The notes: generated from the sequence alone by a model not told the origin. A stretch of 64,000 bases of DNA from Candidatus Leptofilum gracile (GCA_016713825.1 JADJOJ010000007.1:682001-746000), one strand, 5' to 3'; numbered from the stretch's first letter, positions 15,631 through 26,058 are shown. Made by a program: numbers and translations.

Positions 15631-17349
15631 GTGATTGACAAAAACGCAACGACAAAGGCAGATGATCACCACTGGCACACAGCCAGTTGCTGGATCATCT
15701 GTCTTTTTTTGTTGCTGCTGGCGGGCTGTGCCCAGCCAAACATGAGCCAAAATGGGGCAACGGCCGTTCCCCTCACCCTGCAAGTAGATGGCCAAACGTT
15801 TAATCTCACCACCAACACCGCCACCGTGCGCGAACTGCTGGCCGAAGCTGGCGTAGAAGTTGGCGAACTGGATGAAGTCGATCCCCCCCTCTTTACCCCC
15901 CTCACCCCCGAAATCACCATCCGCGTCATCCGCGTGAGCGAGACGGTGGAAATTACCGAAGAGATTATCCCCTTCGAGCGCAAATTTGTGCGGACAGACA
16001 CGATGAGCGCCGATGACCCGCCCCAAATTGTGCAGGCCGGGCAAAACGGCACCAGAGAAATTACCATCCGCATCGTCTACCGAGACGGGCAAGAGGTGAG
16101 CCGCATCCGCACCAACGAGGTGACGCTGGAACAGCCGCAAGACGAGCTGGTGATGATCGGCATCGGGGCCAACCGGGGTAACGTGGATTTTAGCGGCAAT
16201 CTGGCCATTATTTCTGGCGGTACGGCCGTTCTCATGCGGGGCAGTACGGCCGTTCCAGAAACGCTCAACACCGGCGGCAACCTCGACGGACGCGTCTTTA
16301 GCCTGTCGCCAGACGGCAGCCAGCTGCTCTACACCCGCGTGCTGACAGACAGCAGCAGTTTCGGCAACAGCCTGTGGGTCATCGGCACCCAGCGCGGGGC
16401 AAGGCCGCAGGAGCTCGGCATCGAAAACGTGCTGTGGGCCGACTGGAACCCCAACCGCCTGAGCCCGTACCAAATCGCCTACACCACCGCCAACCCGGTA
16501 GACCAGCCGCCCGGCTGGGAAGCCAACAACGATCTCTGGCTGGCCGATTGGTCCGACGATGCCGATTTTCTGTTTGAGCCAAGCCAATTTATCGACACTT
16601 ACCCGGCGCTGAACGGCTGGTGGGGTGGCAACTACGCCTGGTCGCCAGACGGCCGTTTGCTAGCCTACGCCTACGCCAATGAAGTGGGCGTGCTAGACAC
16701 CTTCGCCACCGAAAATGCGTTCAAGCGGCGGCAATTGCAGGCGTTCACGGCGTACAACACCCTGGCCGATTGGGTTTGGGTGCCCACGCTGTCCTGGTCG
16801 CCAGACGGCCGTTTCCTGGCCCTCACCAACCACGGCGGCGAAGATGACCGCGCCATGCTGTTCAACAGCTGGGTGTTTGATATTTTCTCCAGCCTCAACG
16901 TGCAGCTGATCGACCAGACCGGCATGTGGGGCCACCTGCATTGGGTCACCAACCCCAACCAAAGCCACATCGCCTTTTTGCGCACGGCCGATCCGGTAGA
17001 CAGCCTGCGCAGCAACTACACCCTCTGGCTGATGGACCAGGACGGCAGCAACGCCCGCCAAATCTACCCGCCGCTGGGCGAAAACAGCGCCTTCCCCCGC
17101 GACCGCCACTTTATGGCCTGGGGCCCTAGCGGCCAAGACATCGCCTTCATCTTCGATGATGATCTGTTCATCATGAATCTGGAAACCAATATCGCCACCC
17201 AAATCACCGCCGACGACACCCCGGCCAGCCAACCCACCTGGGCACCCTACGGCCTGGGTCTGCGCCTCCCCGCCACCAGCAACGACGACATTCCCCTCAA
17301 CCTGGCCCCCACCCTCACCCCACCGCGCCAGGTTCTGCCCACCGAATAA
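15631..17349 (+). CDS. Lipoprotein with DUF348/G5 domains and a C-terminal beta-propeller
   Basis: The GTG start gives a 572-residue protein with a signal segment WIICLFLLLLAGC whose LAGC is a lipobox, so it is likely a lipoprotein outside the cytoplasmic membrane. Residues about 45-105 (LTLQVDGQTFNLTTNTATVRELLAEAGV) match DUF348, and about 110-180 (EEIIPFERKFVRTD...IRIVYRDGQEVSR) match a G5 domain; both occur in cell-wall-binding or resuscitation proteins. From about residue 195 on, repeated (W/L)SPDG(R/S) blades with DLWLADW and LWLMDQDGSNARQIYPP indicate a WD40/TolB-like propeller. The role is probably binding of cell-surface glycan or protein; no catalytic residues are visible. The start has no good ribosome site. 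Confidence 0.75.
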   Translation: MIDKNATTKADDHHWHTASCWIICLFLLLLAGCAQPNMSQNGATAVPLTLQVDGQTFNLTTNTATVRELLAEAGVEVGELDEVDPPLFTPLTPEITIRVIRVSETVEITEEIIPFERKFVRTDTMSADDPPQIVQAGQNGTREITIRIVYRDGQEVSRIRTNEVTLEQPQDELVMIGIGANRGNVDFSGNLAIISGGTAVLMRGSTAVPETLNTGGNLDGRVFSLSPDGSQLLYTRVLTDSSSFGNSLWVIGTQRGARPQELGIENVLWADWNPNRLSPYQIAYTTANPVDQPPGWEANNDLWLADWSDDADFLFEPSQFIDTYPALNGWWGGNYAWSPDGRLLAYAYANEVGVLDTFATENAFKRRQLQAFTAYNTLADWVWVPTLSWSPDGRFLALTNHGGEDDRAMLFNSWVFDIFSSLNVQLIDQTGMWGHLHWVTNPNQSHIAFLRTADPVDSLRSNYTLWLMDQDGSNARQIYPPLGENSAFPRDRHFMAWGPSGQDIAFIFDDDLFIMNLETNIATQITADDTPASQPTWAPYGLGLRLPATSNDDIPLNLAPTLTPPRQVLPTE

Positions 17350-17533
17350 ACAGGCCGCTTTAGCGCCAGCCCTTTTCAGAGCCAATTCAGGTTAAATTGT
17401 GCCAAAAGTTAGCCATTGTATGACTAATGTAACAGGCATAGCACGGCCGTATTCCGATAAAATGAAAGCATCAATTGGTGGGGCTGCTCCCTGGCAGTGA
17501 ATCCCAAGCACCCCAAACTTTACAGGCAACCAT

Positions 17534-20500
17534 ATGACAGTAAACAGCAACCACATTCTTGTTCTTCACAAGGTTTCTTCCGCTATCCAGGGGGCCCTGA
17601 CCAGGTTAGAAATTGAAGAAAATATCCACCTTGAACCCCACACACTTACCGATGGCCTGGCTTGGGAAACGGCCGTTCAGCAGCGCCCCTGGCAGCTCAT
17701 TTTGTTAGATTATGACCAGGTAGATTTTTCGGCAACGGCCGTTTTGCAACATCTGCACGCCACCCAGCCAGAACTGCCCATCATCCTCACCGCCAACGCC
17801 CCCACCGTGCGCGACACCGTCACCCTGATGCGCCTGGGGGCCAGTGGCGTCGCCGCCAAAGACGACACCGACCACCTGTTGCAGCTCATCCGCGAGGCAT
17901 TACAAGATACAGTTGCACCAGCCAACCAGCCGCCCAATTTAGCGGCCCAGCCTTCGGCAGACCCGCAGCAGCAGGCAGAAAACAGCCTGCTGCAAACCTT
18001 AAATACCATGCAAGATGCCGTTTTGGTGCTCAAGCTGCCCGAACGAAAGGTAGTAATCACCAACAGCGCCTTCTCCAAAATATTTGGCTACCCGGCGGAA
18101 AACTTTGTGGAAGACCCAGATTTTTTTGCCAAAGTGGTGCACCCAGATGACCTGGCAATCGCCGTTGCGGCCATGCAAAACTGCCTCAAAGACGGCTTTG
18201 TAGAGCTAGAACATCGCATTGTGTGGCCCGATGGCCAGATACGCTGGCTGCACCGCCGCGCCTGGACCAGTTTTGATGAAAACGGCCGTCCCACCTTCGT
18301 CCACGACACCGCCCGCGACATTACCCAGGCCAAACTAGCCCAAGAAATCTTGCAGCAGCGAGAAGAAAAATTTGCCGCCATTTTTCACGCCAACCCAGCC
18401 ATTGCCGGCCTCAGCAGCCTGGAAACAGGCGAGTACGTTGAAGTCAACAGCGCTTTCTATGAAAAATTAGGCTATCAACCAGAAGAAGTCATCGGCCGCA
18501 GGGCTTCGCATGTGGTGCGCATGGACCAGGAAGTGAGAGATAAAATCCTGGCTAGACTGCAAACGCAGGGCTTTGTTCGGGATGAACCAGCCATCATCTA
18601 CACAAAAGATGACCGACCTTTGTCCGTTTTGCTCACCGCCCAAAGGTTGCAAATACAAGACAAAGCGTACAACTTCACCATTGCCACAGACATTACCGAC
18701 CTGAAGAAAGCTGAAAAAGCATTGTCTGAGAGTGAACGCCGTCTGCGCAGCGTGATGGAAAATATGCAGGATTTGGTTTGGGTATTGGAGCTGCCGTCAC
18801 GCCAAATTTCCTACCTGAATCCGGCCGTGCGAACCATTTATGGTTTATCTGAAAACGATTTTTATGCAGACAGCTCGCTTTGGGTCAAGCATATGCACCC
18901 CGATGATGTTGAGCGCGTTATCGAGTTAGAAACCGTGGTTCAGCAGAACGGCTTCCGCGACACCGAATACCGCATCATTCGCACCGATGGCCAAACACGC
19001 TGGCTGCATGACCGCGCCTGGCTGGTGAAGGATGAAAATGACCTTCCGCTTCGCGTTGAAGGCGTGGCGACCGACATCACCGAACAAAAAGATGCCAAAG
19101 AAGCCATCCAGGCCAGCGAAGAGAAGTACCGCAGCCTCATCGAAAGTTCAGATGCGGCAATTTCGATGATGGATGGAAACGGCCGTTACCTCTACCTCAA
19201 CCACATCGCCGCCCAACCCTTTGGCGTCTCGCCCACCGCCTTACAGGGCAAAACAGTCCACGAACTGTTCCCCCCAGATCAGGCCAATGCCATTCTAGGC
19301 GACGTGCAAAAAGTGATGCAGCAAAACCAAGGCATCACCCTGGAACCAGAAGTCATCCTAAACGGCCAAAGCTGCTGGTTCCGCACCAGCATCCAGCCCG
19401 TTTTAGACGCCAGCGGCCGCCCAATTGCCGCCCTCATCCACGCCAGCGAAATGACCACCAAAAAATTGGCCGAACGCGAACTCCTGGTGCAAAACGCCAT
19501 CCTCCACCAAACCAGAGATTTAATTGCCCTGGGTGATCTGGATGGCAACCTGATTTTTCTCAACGAAGGAGGGGCCAAAATGCTGCGGAGCCAAAACCCG
19601 GCCGCATTTATAGGCAAACCAATCGCCTCCTTTTACCTGCCAGAAGATGCCCGGCGCATTTTTGAAGAATATTATCCTTACGCCTTGCAACATGGCCTGT
19701 GGCGGGGTGAAAACCAGGTGCGCACGTTAGATGGCCAGCTTATTGACGTAGACCAAACCATCTTCCCCATCCGCGACGACAACCAAAAAATCATCCAGGT
19801 CGCCACGCTCATGGTAGATATCACCGAGCGCAAAAAGGCGGAAGAAACCCTGAAATTCCAGGCCGGCCTGCTTACGCAAATTTCAGACGCCATCATCACC
19901 ACCGACATCCACCTAAAAATTTCCGCCTGGAACAAAGCCGCCGAGAAAATTTACGGCTGGTCAGAAGAAGAAGCCCTTGGGCAACCAATCGACAGCTTCT
20001 TGCAAACCGGTTGGGGGCAAATCTCTCAACAGGACGCCCAGCAAATTTTGACCGAAACTGGCTCCTGGCATGGCGAACTCAAACAATCGACCAAAGATGG
20101 CACAACCAAATATGTGTGGGCCTCGGTGAGTCTGCTCACCAACGAAAAAGGTGAAATCATTGGCGGCATCACGGTAAATCGGGACATTACCCAGCAAAAA
20201 CAGGCCGAAGACGCCCTGCGCACCAGTGAGCAGCAGTTCCAACAGTTTATGCGCCATCTGCCCGGCGCGGTGTTCATTAAAGATGCCGACGGCAAAACGA
20301 TTTATTGCAACCAGCTGTATGCTCAGGCCAGCGGCACATCGCCACAAGAGATTATTGGCAAATATACCAACGAATATTTACCCCCTGAAGCGGCCCAACC
20401 CTTTATTGAGGAGAACAACAAGGTTCTGGCCGAAAACCGGGTGTTAGAATTTAACCACACCTTCCCCGGGCAAGATGGCCTGCACCATTGGCTCACCATC

Positions 20501-23413
20501 AAGTTTCCCATTCCGCAAGAAAACAAGCCGCCTATGCTGGGGGCAATGAGCCTGGATGTGACCAGGGAGAAGCGGGCCGAAGCAGCGCTGCGCCAAAGTG
20601 AAGCGTATCTGCGTTCATTGGTGAATTCGCAGACGGCGTTCAACATTCGGGTAGATATGGATGGGTATATTACGTATTGCAACGGCCGTTACATGGAACA
20701 GTTCGGCTGGCTGTCACGCTCCATCATCGGCACCCATTCCCTGGAGCTGATCCTGCCAGAAGACCACCCCAACGTTTATGAAGCCGTCTCCGATTGCCTG
20801 ACCCACCTTGGCAAACCGGTTCAGGTAGAAATACGCAAATACGCCCCCAACAACGGCTTTATCTGGACCCTGTGGGAGTTTATTGCCACCCGTGATGAAG
20901 ATGGCAATATTGGCGAAGTGCAATGCGTCGGCTTCGACATTACCAAGCAAAAATTGGCCGAGCAAGCCCTGCAAGAAGCCCACAACCTGCTAGAACAGCG
21001 CGTCATTGAGCGCACCACCGAGCTAGAAACTGCCAAGCACCGCATCGAAGCCATCTTCAACCACAGTGGCGATGGCATTTTGCTGCTCAGCACCACAGAT
21101 GGCATTCAGCAAACCAACAACGCCTTCGATGAAATGTTTGGCCTGGCCGCCAACAGCCAGCTGGGCAAGCCGCTGAGCCACCTGTTCCATCCCGACGACG
21201 TTCCGCTGCTGGCGCAAGACATTGCCCAATGCGCCGCAACGCACCAAACAAGCCAGATCACCATACGAGCGCAGCAGGCCAACGGCACCTTTTTTGATGT
21301 GGAAATGAGCATTGCCCCGGTGAACCGGTCCAACAAAAAGGTAACCAACCTCGTCTGCATTGTGCGCGACATTACCGACCGCAAAGCGGCCGAAGAAGCG
21401 CTGCGCCAAAGCGAGCAGCGGTACCGCCTGCTGGCTGAAAACATCAAAGATATCATTGTGAAGATATCGCCCGACGGTTTCTTTACCTTTGTCAGCCCAT
21501 CCTCCTATCACTTTTCCCAGCACCTGCCCGAAGAAATGGTAGGTGAACCTGCCATGAGCCTGGTTCATCCAGATGATGTGCCGGAAGCGCTTGCGGTGAT
21601 GCAAGATGCCTTCATGACCAACAAACCATTCTTCACCCTGGCCCAGCGGTTGCGGCACAAAAATGGCACCTACATTTGGGCCGAAGTTACCAACACAATC
21701 GTGCGGAATGAGGCGGGCGAAGTTGTGGAGATTGTGGGCATTTTGCGCGACATTTCGGAGCGCAAAGTTGCGGAAGCAGCCATGCTGCAAAAACAGATGG
21801 AAGAACGCGAACTGCAAACCTACCTAAAAATGCTGCATAAAATCAGCATTCAGCTTACCCGCGCCGAAACGCTGGACGATTTTTTCCGCCTGGCGGTTCT
21901 TGAAGGGCGCACCCATTTTGGCTTTGAGCGCATGGGGCTACTGCTGTACAACCCAGAAGACCAGAGTGCCAACGGCACGTATGGCACCAATTTGCGTGGG
22001 GAACTAACGCATGAGCAAGATTTCTGCCTGCACGCCGATGAAATAACCAGCGTCATGCGCCAGACGCTTGAACGAAATGAACGGTTTGCCTTTGCCGAGA
22101 GCACTCCGTTGTTTGAAGACCGAACTGTCGTTGGCATGGGGCAAAATGCGGTGGCCACGTTGTGGAACAGCAAAGCGTTGGGCTGGCTGTCTGTAGACAA
22201 CGCCATTGAGGGCCGCCCGTTGAGCAAGGCGCAGCTGGATATTTTGGCCCTGTATGCGCTAACGGTGGGGGCGCTGCTTTCGCGCAAGCGGGCCGAGCTG
22301 GCCCTGCGTGAAAGCGAAGCGCGGTATGAAAGCGTGGTGCAGACGCAGTCTGAACTGATCTGCCGTTATTTGCCGGACCTGACGCTGACGTTTGTGAACA
22401 AGGCATACTGCCATTACTTCGACACGACGCCAGAGGCGCTGCTTGGGCGCAGCTTCCTTGAGCTGATTCCAGAATCGGAACGGCCGGGGATAAAGGCGTT
22501 TTATGAGGAGCTGGTACGTACGCGGGGAACGGCCGTTTACGAACACCAGGTCGTTGGCCCAGACGGCACCCATCGTTGGCAAATTTGGACCGACATGGCC
22601 ATTGTCGATGAAAGCGGTGAGGTGGTTGCCATTCAGGCGGTGGGGGTAGACATCACAGAACGCAAGCAGGCAGAGGAGACCCTGCGCCAGGCCCTGGCCC
22701 GCGAAAAAGAGCTGGGCGAGCTGAAATCTCGCTTTGTGTCTATGGCTTCCCATGAATTCCGCACGCCGCTGGCCACCATTTTGGCCACCACCGAAACGCT
22801 TTCTATTTACCGAGACCGGATGGATGAGCAGCAGATCAACAATCGCCTGGACAAAATTCGCAAACAGGTGCAGCATATGAAGGAAGTGATGGACGATGTG
22901 CTGCATTTGGCTCGCATTCAGGCTGGGCGGGTGCGCTTTAACCCAGAAACGGCCGATTTCGACGCCCTCTGCCAGGAAATTGTGGAGGAGTTTAGCAGCC
23001 AGACAGCCTACAGGAACCGGATTGTTTACAAGAGCAACAGGGCACCGTTAACGGCCGTTTTCGACCCCCACCTGATGCGCCAGGTGATCAGCAACCTCAT
23101 TTCCAACGCCCTCAAATATTCAGCCGACGAAAAACAGGTGCAGATCAGTTTGGCGCAGGAAGATCAACATATCACTTTGCAGGTAATCGACGAAGGCATT
23201 GGCATTCCGGCCAAAGATTTAAGATTTTTGTTCGAACCGTTCCACCGGGCCACCAATGTGGGCACCATTTCTGGCACGGGCTTGGGGCTGAGCATTTCAC
23301 GCAGTGCCGTTGAATTACACGGCGGCACGCTGGTCGCCGAAAGCCAGATCGATGTCGGCACCACCATCACCGCCACCATCCCCCTTTTTAGAGATGAGAA
23401 ACAGGCCAACTAG
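17534..23413 (+). CDS. Giant sensor histidine kinase: receiver-like domain, 11 PAS, one GAF, HisKA, HATPase
   Basis: The 1,959-residue protein has no membrane segment and is presumably a cytosolic sensor. Residues 1-125 form a receiver-like domain with LLDYDQ near residue 60. By eye I count ten PAS/PAC modules in a row from about 155 to 1420, each ending in a (D)ITxxKxAExAL linker, then a GAF domain (about 1430-1590), an eleventh PAS, and a kinase core. The phosphorylated His is in FVSMASHEFRTPLA (about residue 1740); N-box ISNLISNALKYS and G-boxes DEGIGIP and GTGLGLSIS follow. The receiver-kinase hybrid 16 bases downstream is its likely partner. The sensed signals are unknown; many PAS modules may be structural or redundant. 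Confidence 0.93.
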   Translation: MTVNSNHILVLHKVSSAIQGALTRLEIEENIHLEPHTLTDGLAWETAVQQRPWQLILLDYDQVDFSATAVLQHLHATQPELPIILTANAPTVRDTVTLMRLGASGVAAKDDTDHLLQLIREALQDTVAPANQPPNLAAQPSADPQQQAENSLLQTLNTMQDAVLVLKLPERKVVITNSAFSKIFGYPAENFVEDPDFFAKVVHPDDLAIAVAAMQNCLKDGFVELEHRIVWPDGQIRWLHRRAWTSFDENGRPTFVHDTARDITQAKLAQEILQQREEKFAAIFHANPAIAGLSSLETGEYVEVNSAFYEKLGYQPEEVIGRRASHVVRMDQEVRDKILARLQTQGFVRDEPAIIYTKDDRPLSVLLTAQRLQIQDKAYNFTIATDITDLKKAEKALSESERRLRSVMENMQDLVWVLELPSRQISYLNPAVRTIYGLSENDFYADSSLWVKHMHPDDVERVIELETVVQQNGFRDTEYRIIRTDGQTRWLHDRAWLVKDENDLPLRVEGVATDITEQKDAKEAIQASEEKYRSLIESSDAAISMMDGNGRYLYLNHIAAQPFGVSPTALQGKTVHELFPPDQANAILGDVQKVMQQNQGITLEPEVILNGQSCWFRTSIQPVLDASGRPIAALIHASEMTTKKLAERELLVQNAILHQTRDLIALGDLDGNLIFLNEGGAKMLRSQNPAAFIGKPIASFYLPEDARRIFEEYYPYALQHGLWRGENQVRTLDGQLIDVDQTIFPIRDDNQKIIQVATLMVDITERKKAEETLKFQAGLLTQISDAIITTDIHLKISAWNKAAEKIYGWSEEEALGQPIDSFLQTGWGQISQQDAQQILTETGSWHGELKQSTKDGTTKYVWASVSLLTNEKGEIIGGITVNRDITQQKQAEDALRTSEQQFQQFMRHLPGAVFIKDADGKTIYCNQLYAQASGTSPQEIIGKYTNEYLPPEAAQPFIEENNKVLAENRVLEFNHTFPGQDGLHHWLTIKFPIPQENKPPMLGAMSLDVTREKRAEAALRQSEAYLRSLVNSQTAFNIRVDMDGYITYCNGRYMEQFGWLSRSIIGTHSLELILPEDHPNVYEAVSDCLTHLGKPVQVEIRKYAPNNGFIWTLWEFIATRDEDGNIGEVQCVGFDITKQKLAEQALQEAHNLLEQRVIERTTELETAKHRIEAIFNHSGDGILLLSTTDGIQQTNNAFDEMFGLAANSQLGKPLSHLFHPDDVPLLAQDIAQCAATHQTSQITIRAQQANGTFFDVEMSIAPVNRSNKKVTNLVCIVRDITDRKAAEEALRQSEQRYRLLAENIKDIIVKISPDGFFTFVSPSSYHFSQHLPEEMVGEPAMSLVHPDDVPEALAVMQDAFMTNKPFFTLAQRLRHKNGTYIWAEVTNTIVRNEAGEVVEIVGILRDISERKVAEAAMLQKQMEERELQTYLKMLHKISIQLTRAETLDDFFRLAVLEGRTHFGFERMGLLLYNPEDQSANGTYGTNLRGELTHEQDFCLHADEITSVMRQTLERNERFAFAESTPLFEDRTVVGMGQNAVATLWNSKALGWLSVDNAIEGRPLSKAQLDILALYALTVGALLSRKRAELALRESEARYESVVQTQSELICRYLPDLTLTFVNKAYCHYFDTTPEALLGRSFLELIPESERPGIKAFYEELVRTRGTAVYEHQVVGPDGTHRWQIWTDMAIVDESGEVVAIQAVGVDITERKQAEETLRQALAREKELGELKSRFVSMASHEFRTPLATILATTETLSIYRDRMDEQQINNRLDKIRKQVQHMKEVMDDVLHLARIQAGRVRFNPETADFDALCQEIVEEFSSQTAYRNRIVYKSNRAPLTAVFDPHLMRQVISNLISNALKYSADEKQVQISLAQEDQHITLQVIDEGIGIPAKDLRFLFEPFHRATNVGTISGTGLGLSISRSAVELHGGTLVAESQIDVGTTITATIPLFRDEKQAN

Positions 23414-23429
23414 CCCAAGGACACCTGAG

Positions 23430-24575
23430 ATGACAACGATTTTGATCATTGAAGATGAAACACCGATACGCGACGAGGTGATGGATTGGTTGAGGTTTGA
23501 AGGGTTTGAGGTGCTGGAGGCGGAAAACGGCCGTATCGGCCTACACCTCGCCCACCAACATAAACCAGACCTCATCCTGTGCGACATCGCCATGCCAGAA
23601 ATGAACGGGCATGAACTACTCGTTGAAATCCGCAGCAGCGACGATCTCAGCCAAACCCCCTTCATCTTCCTCACCGCCGCGGCCGACCGCCACGCCATGC
23701 GCAAAGGGATGGACCTGGGAGCCGATGATTACCTCACCAAACCATTTACCCATGCCGAAGTGTTGAATGCCATTCATGCCCGCCTGCAAAAACAATCCTT
23801 CCAAACCCAGCAGCAGCAAAAACAGGTAGAAATGCTCAACCAGGCCTTCCAAGAAGAGCGCAAAAAGCGGCTGCTCAAATCCCGGCTCATGGCCATGTTC
23901 TCCCACGACTTCCGCAACCCGCTCACCCTCATCCTGATGGCTTCAGACATTCTCTCTAGCGGCGATAATCGGCTGACGCCAGAGCGCAAGCAGCACCAGC
24001 ACGACCGTATTCGTGGTTCGGTGCATCTGCTGCTGCAAATGTTAGACGACATGCTGCTGGTGGCAGAAATGGAAAGCGGCTATCTGGAATTTGTGCCCAA
24101 ACCACTCCTGCTCGCCAACTTTGCCGAAACAATCGTCAAAGAATTCCGGCTGATCGACCAGGGCATACACAAAATCACCTTCTTTAACCATCTCTTCGGG
24201 CAGGTAAAGGCCGATCGCAAACTGTTCCGCCAAATTTTGGCCAATTTGCTCTCTAACGCCATGAAATATTCCCCACCGGATACAGAAATCACCATCTACT
24301 TGCGAGAAGAGAACGGCCGTATCCAACTCGAAGTGCAAGACGAAGGCATCGGCATCCCCGCAGAAAGCTTGCCCCACCTGTTTGAACCCTTCCACCGCGC
24401 CAACAACGCCAAGCAGATCAAAGGCACGGGGCTGGGGCTCACCATTGTGAAGGAATGTGTCGATCACCACCAAGGCGAAATCGACATACAGAGCACACTC
24501 AACAAAGGAAGCCGGTTTGTGGTATGGCTACCTCTAGAAAAAGCCAGCCTAAGCGACCAGCCTGCACCCCAATAG
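23430..24575 (+). CDS. Response regulator-histidine kinase hybrid
   Basis: This 381-residue cytosolic protein combines a receiver (residues 1-125; ILIIEDE acidic pocket, phosphoacceptor Asp in LILCDIAMPEMNG, lysine in DDYLTKPF) with a coiled linker and a kinase core. The kinase has H-box AMFSHDFRNPLTL (His near 158), N-box ANLLSNAMKYSPPD, and G-boxes DEGIGIPAESLPHLFEPF and GTGLGLTIV. The ATG at 23430 has AAGG nine bases before it and is 16 bases after the giant kinase stop. The receiver-first order suggests phosphate from the upstream kinase controls the output of this one. No DNA-binding domain is present in either protein. Confidence 0.93.
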   Translation: MTTILIIEDETPIRDEVMDWLRFEGFEVLEAENGRIGLHLAHQHKPDLILCDIAMPEMNGHELLVEIRSSDDLSQTPFIFLTAAADRHAMRKGMDLGADDYLTKPFTHAEVLNAIHARLQKQSFQTQQQQKQVEMLNQAFQEERKKRLLKSRLMAMFSHDFRNPLTLILMASDILSSGDNRLTPERKQHQHDRIRGSVHLLLQMLDDMLLVAEMESGYLEFVPKPLLLANFAETIVKEFRLIDQGIHKITFFNHLFGQVKADRKLFRQILANLLSNAMKYSPPDTEITIYLREENGRIQLEVQDEGIGIPAESLPHLFEPFHRANNAKQIKGTGLGLTIVKECVDHHQGEIDIQSTLNKGSRFVVWLPLEKASLSDQPAPQ

Positions 24576-24645
24576 CCCACCGTCCGCCGCATCTTGCGCC
24601 CCGAAAATTTATGCTAAAATACGGCCGTATCTGGCCACCCCGCCA

Positions 24646-24698
24646 GACGCAGACAAAGCAGATTCTTATCTGTGCCATCTGTGAAATCTGTGGAACAG
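24646..24698. repeat. Period-9 repeat (CAGATTCTT / CTGTGAAAT words)
   Basis: Words such as AGCAGATTC, TCTGTGCCA, TCTGTGAAA and TCTGTGGAA repeat here with inverted relationship (CAGATT versus AATCTG), matching the family at 5601, 55243 and 58419. It lies directly upstream of the ribosome site of the next gene. Confidence 0.6.
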
Positions 24699-24714
24699 TT
24701 TCTCCGGAGGAAAG

Positions 24715-26046
24715 ATGAACCAAAAACCAGACGCCATCATCATCGGAGCCGGCATCATTGGCTGTGCCATCGCTTTTGAGCTCACCAAACGCGGCTACAA
24801 AACGCTCAACGTGGATAAATTGCCCGCCGCCGGGTTTGGCTCCACCAGCAACTCGTGTGCCATCGTGCGCTACCATTACTCCACGCTCGACGGCGCGCAA
24901 ATGGCCTACGAAAATTACTTTTACTGGAAAGATTGGCCAAACTACATCGGCCCCGTCGATGAGCGCGGCTACGCCAAATTTGTGGAATGTGGCTTTGTCA
25001 TCTTTCGCAACAACGATCCCAGCGAACAAAACTTCATCAACCTGTTCCAGCAAGTTGGCATCCCGTACGAAGAGTGGGACCTGGCCACCCTGCGCCAAAA
25101 GTTCCCCATTGGCGATTTACACACCTTCTCGCCCCCCCGCCCCATCGACGACGAGACGTTTTGGGACGATCCCACCACGCCGCTCACCGGCGGCATCTAC
25201 AACCCCCAGGGCGGCTACGTCAACGATCCGCAGCTGGCAACGTATAATTTGATGCTGGCGGCGCAAGCCAATGGCGGCGACTTTTTGTTTAATGCAGAAG
25301 TGGTGGAAGTGCGGAAGGGGAACGCTTGCACTGAGCACAGTCGAAGTGGCCGTACCATCGGCATCACCCTCAGCGACGGCACCCAAATCGACGCGCCGAT
25401 TGTGGTCAACGCCGCCGGGCCGCACTCCTTCGTCATCAACCGGCTGGCAGGCGTGGAAGAAGGCATGAAGATCAAAACCGCCGCGCTGCGCCGCGAGGTG
25501 CATCACGTCGCCTCGCCCAAAGGGTTCAACTTCAACGAACAAGGCTTCGTCTTTTCCGACGCCGACGGCGGCATCTACTTCCGCCCCGAAACCGGCAACA
25601 ACATCCTCGTCGGCAGCGCCGATCCAGCCTGTGACCCCAAAGAATGGGTAAGCAACCCCGACGCATACCAAACCGAGCTCACCGACCAGCTGTGGAAAAC
25701 CCAGGTCTACCGCCTGGCCCGCCGCATCCCCGAGCTAGAAATTCCCACCAAACCCAGCGGCATCGTCAGCATGTACGACGTCACCAACGATTGGATTCCC
25801 ATCTACGACCAATCCGATCTGCCCGGCTTTTACCTGGCCATTGGCACCAGCGGCAACCAGTTCAAAAACGCCGCTGGGGCAGGCCACCTCATGGCCACGC
25901 TCATCGACGCGGTCGAAAACGGACAAAACCACGACGAGGACCCCGTGCAGGTAACCATGCCGTACACCGGCGTGGTGCTCAACGCTGGCTTCTACTCCCG
26001 CCTCCGCCAACTCAACACCAAAAGCAGCCATACCGTGATGGGGTAG
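24715..26046 (+). CDS. DAO-family FAD-dependent oxidoreductase (sarcosine oxidase / glycine oxidase type) with repeat-encoded insert
   Basis: The 443-residue flavoenzyme starts after GGAGG. AIIIGAGIIGCAIAFELTKRG is the N-terminal FAD-binding GXGXXG fold; APIVVNAAGPHS and the C-terminal FYLAIGTSGNQFKNAAGAGHLMA complete the DAO pattern seen in sarcosine, glycine and D-amino-acid oxidases. These enzymes oxidatively deaminate or demethylate amino acids; the exact substrate cannot be read off. Residues about 201-213 (KGNACTEHSRSGR) are encoded by a palindromic repeat (25322-25352) in a loop before the TIGITLSDG strand and look like an in-frame insertion of a dispersed element. Confidence 0.88.
   Translation: MNQKPDAIIIGAGIIGCAIAFELTKRGYKTLNVDKLPAAGFGSTSNSCAIVRYHYSTLDGAQMAYENYFYWKDWPNYIGPVDERGYAKFVECGFVIFRNNDPSEQNFINLFQQVGIPYEEWDLATLRQKFPIGDLHTFSPPRPIDDETFWDDPTTPLTGGIYNPQGGYVNDPQLATYNLMLAAQANGGDFLFNAEVVEVRKGNACTEHSRSGRTIGITLSDGTQIDAPIVVNAAGPHSFVINRLAGVEEGMKIKTAALRREVHHVASPKGFNFNEQGFVFSDADGGIYFRPETGNNILVGSADPACDPKEWVSNPDAYQTELTDQLWKTQVYRLARRIPELEIPTKPSGIVSMYDVTNDWIPIYDQSDLPGFYLAIGTSGNQFKNAAGAGHLMATLIDAVENGQNHDEDPVQVTMPYTGVVLNAGFYSRLRQLNTKSSHTVMG
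25322..25352. repeat. Dispersed palindromic repeat inserted in frame in a coding sequence
   Basis: The segment reads CGCTTGCACTGAGCACAGTC then GAAGTGGCCGT, with partly self-complementary ends (TTGCACT and AGTG). It encodes NACTEHSRSG, a peptide out of keeping with the surrounding fold. I recall this type of sequence as common in intergenic regions of several phyla; there is no second copy in this window. Confidence 0.5.
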
Positions 26047-26058
26047 GTGCGCCTGCCC

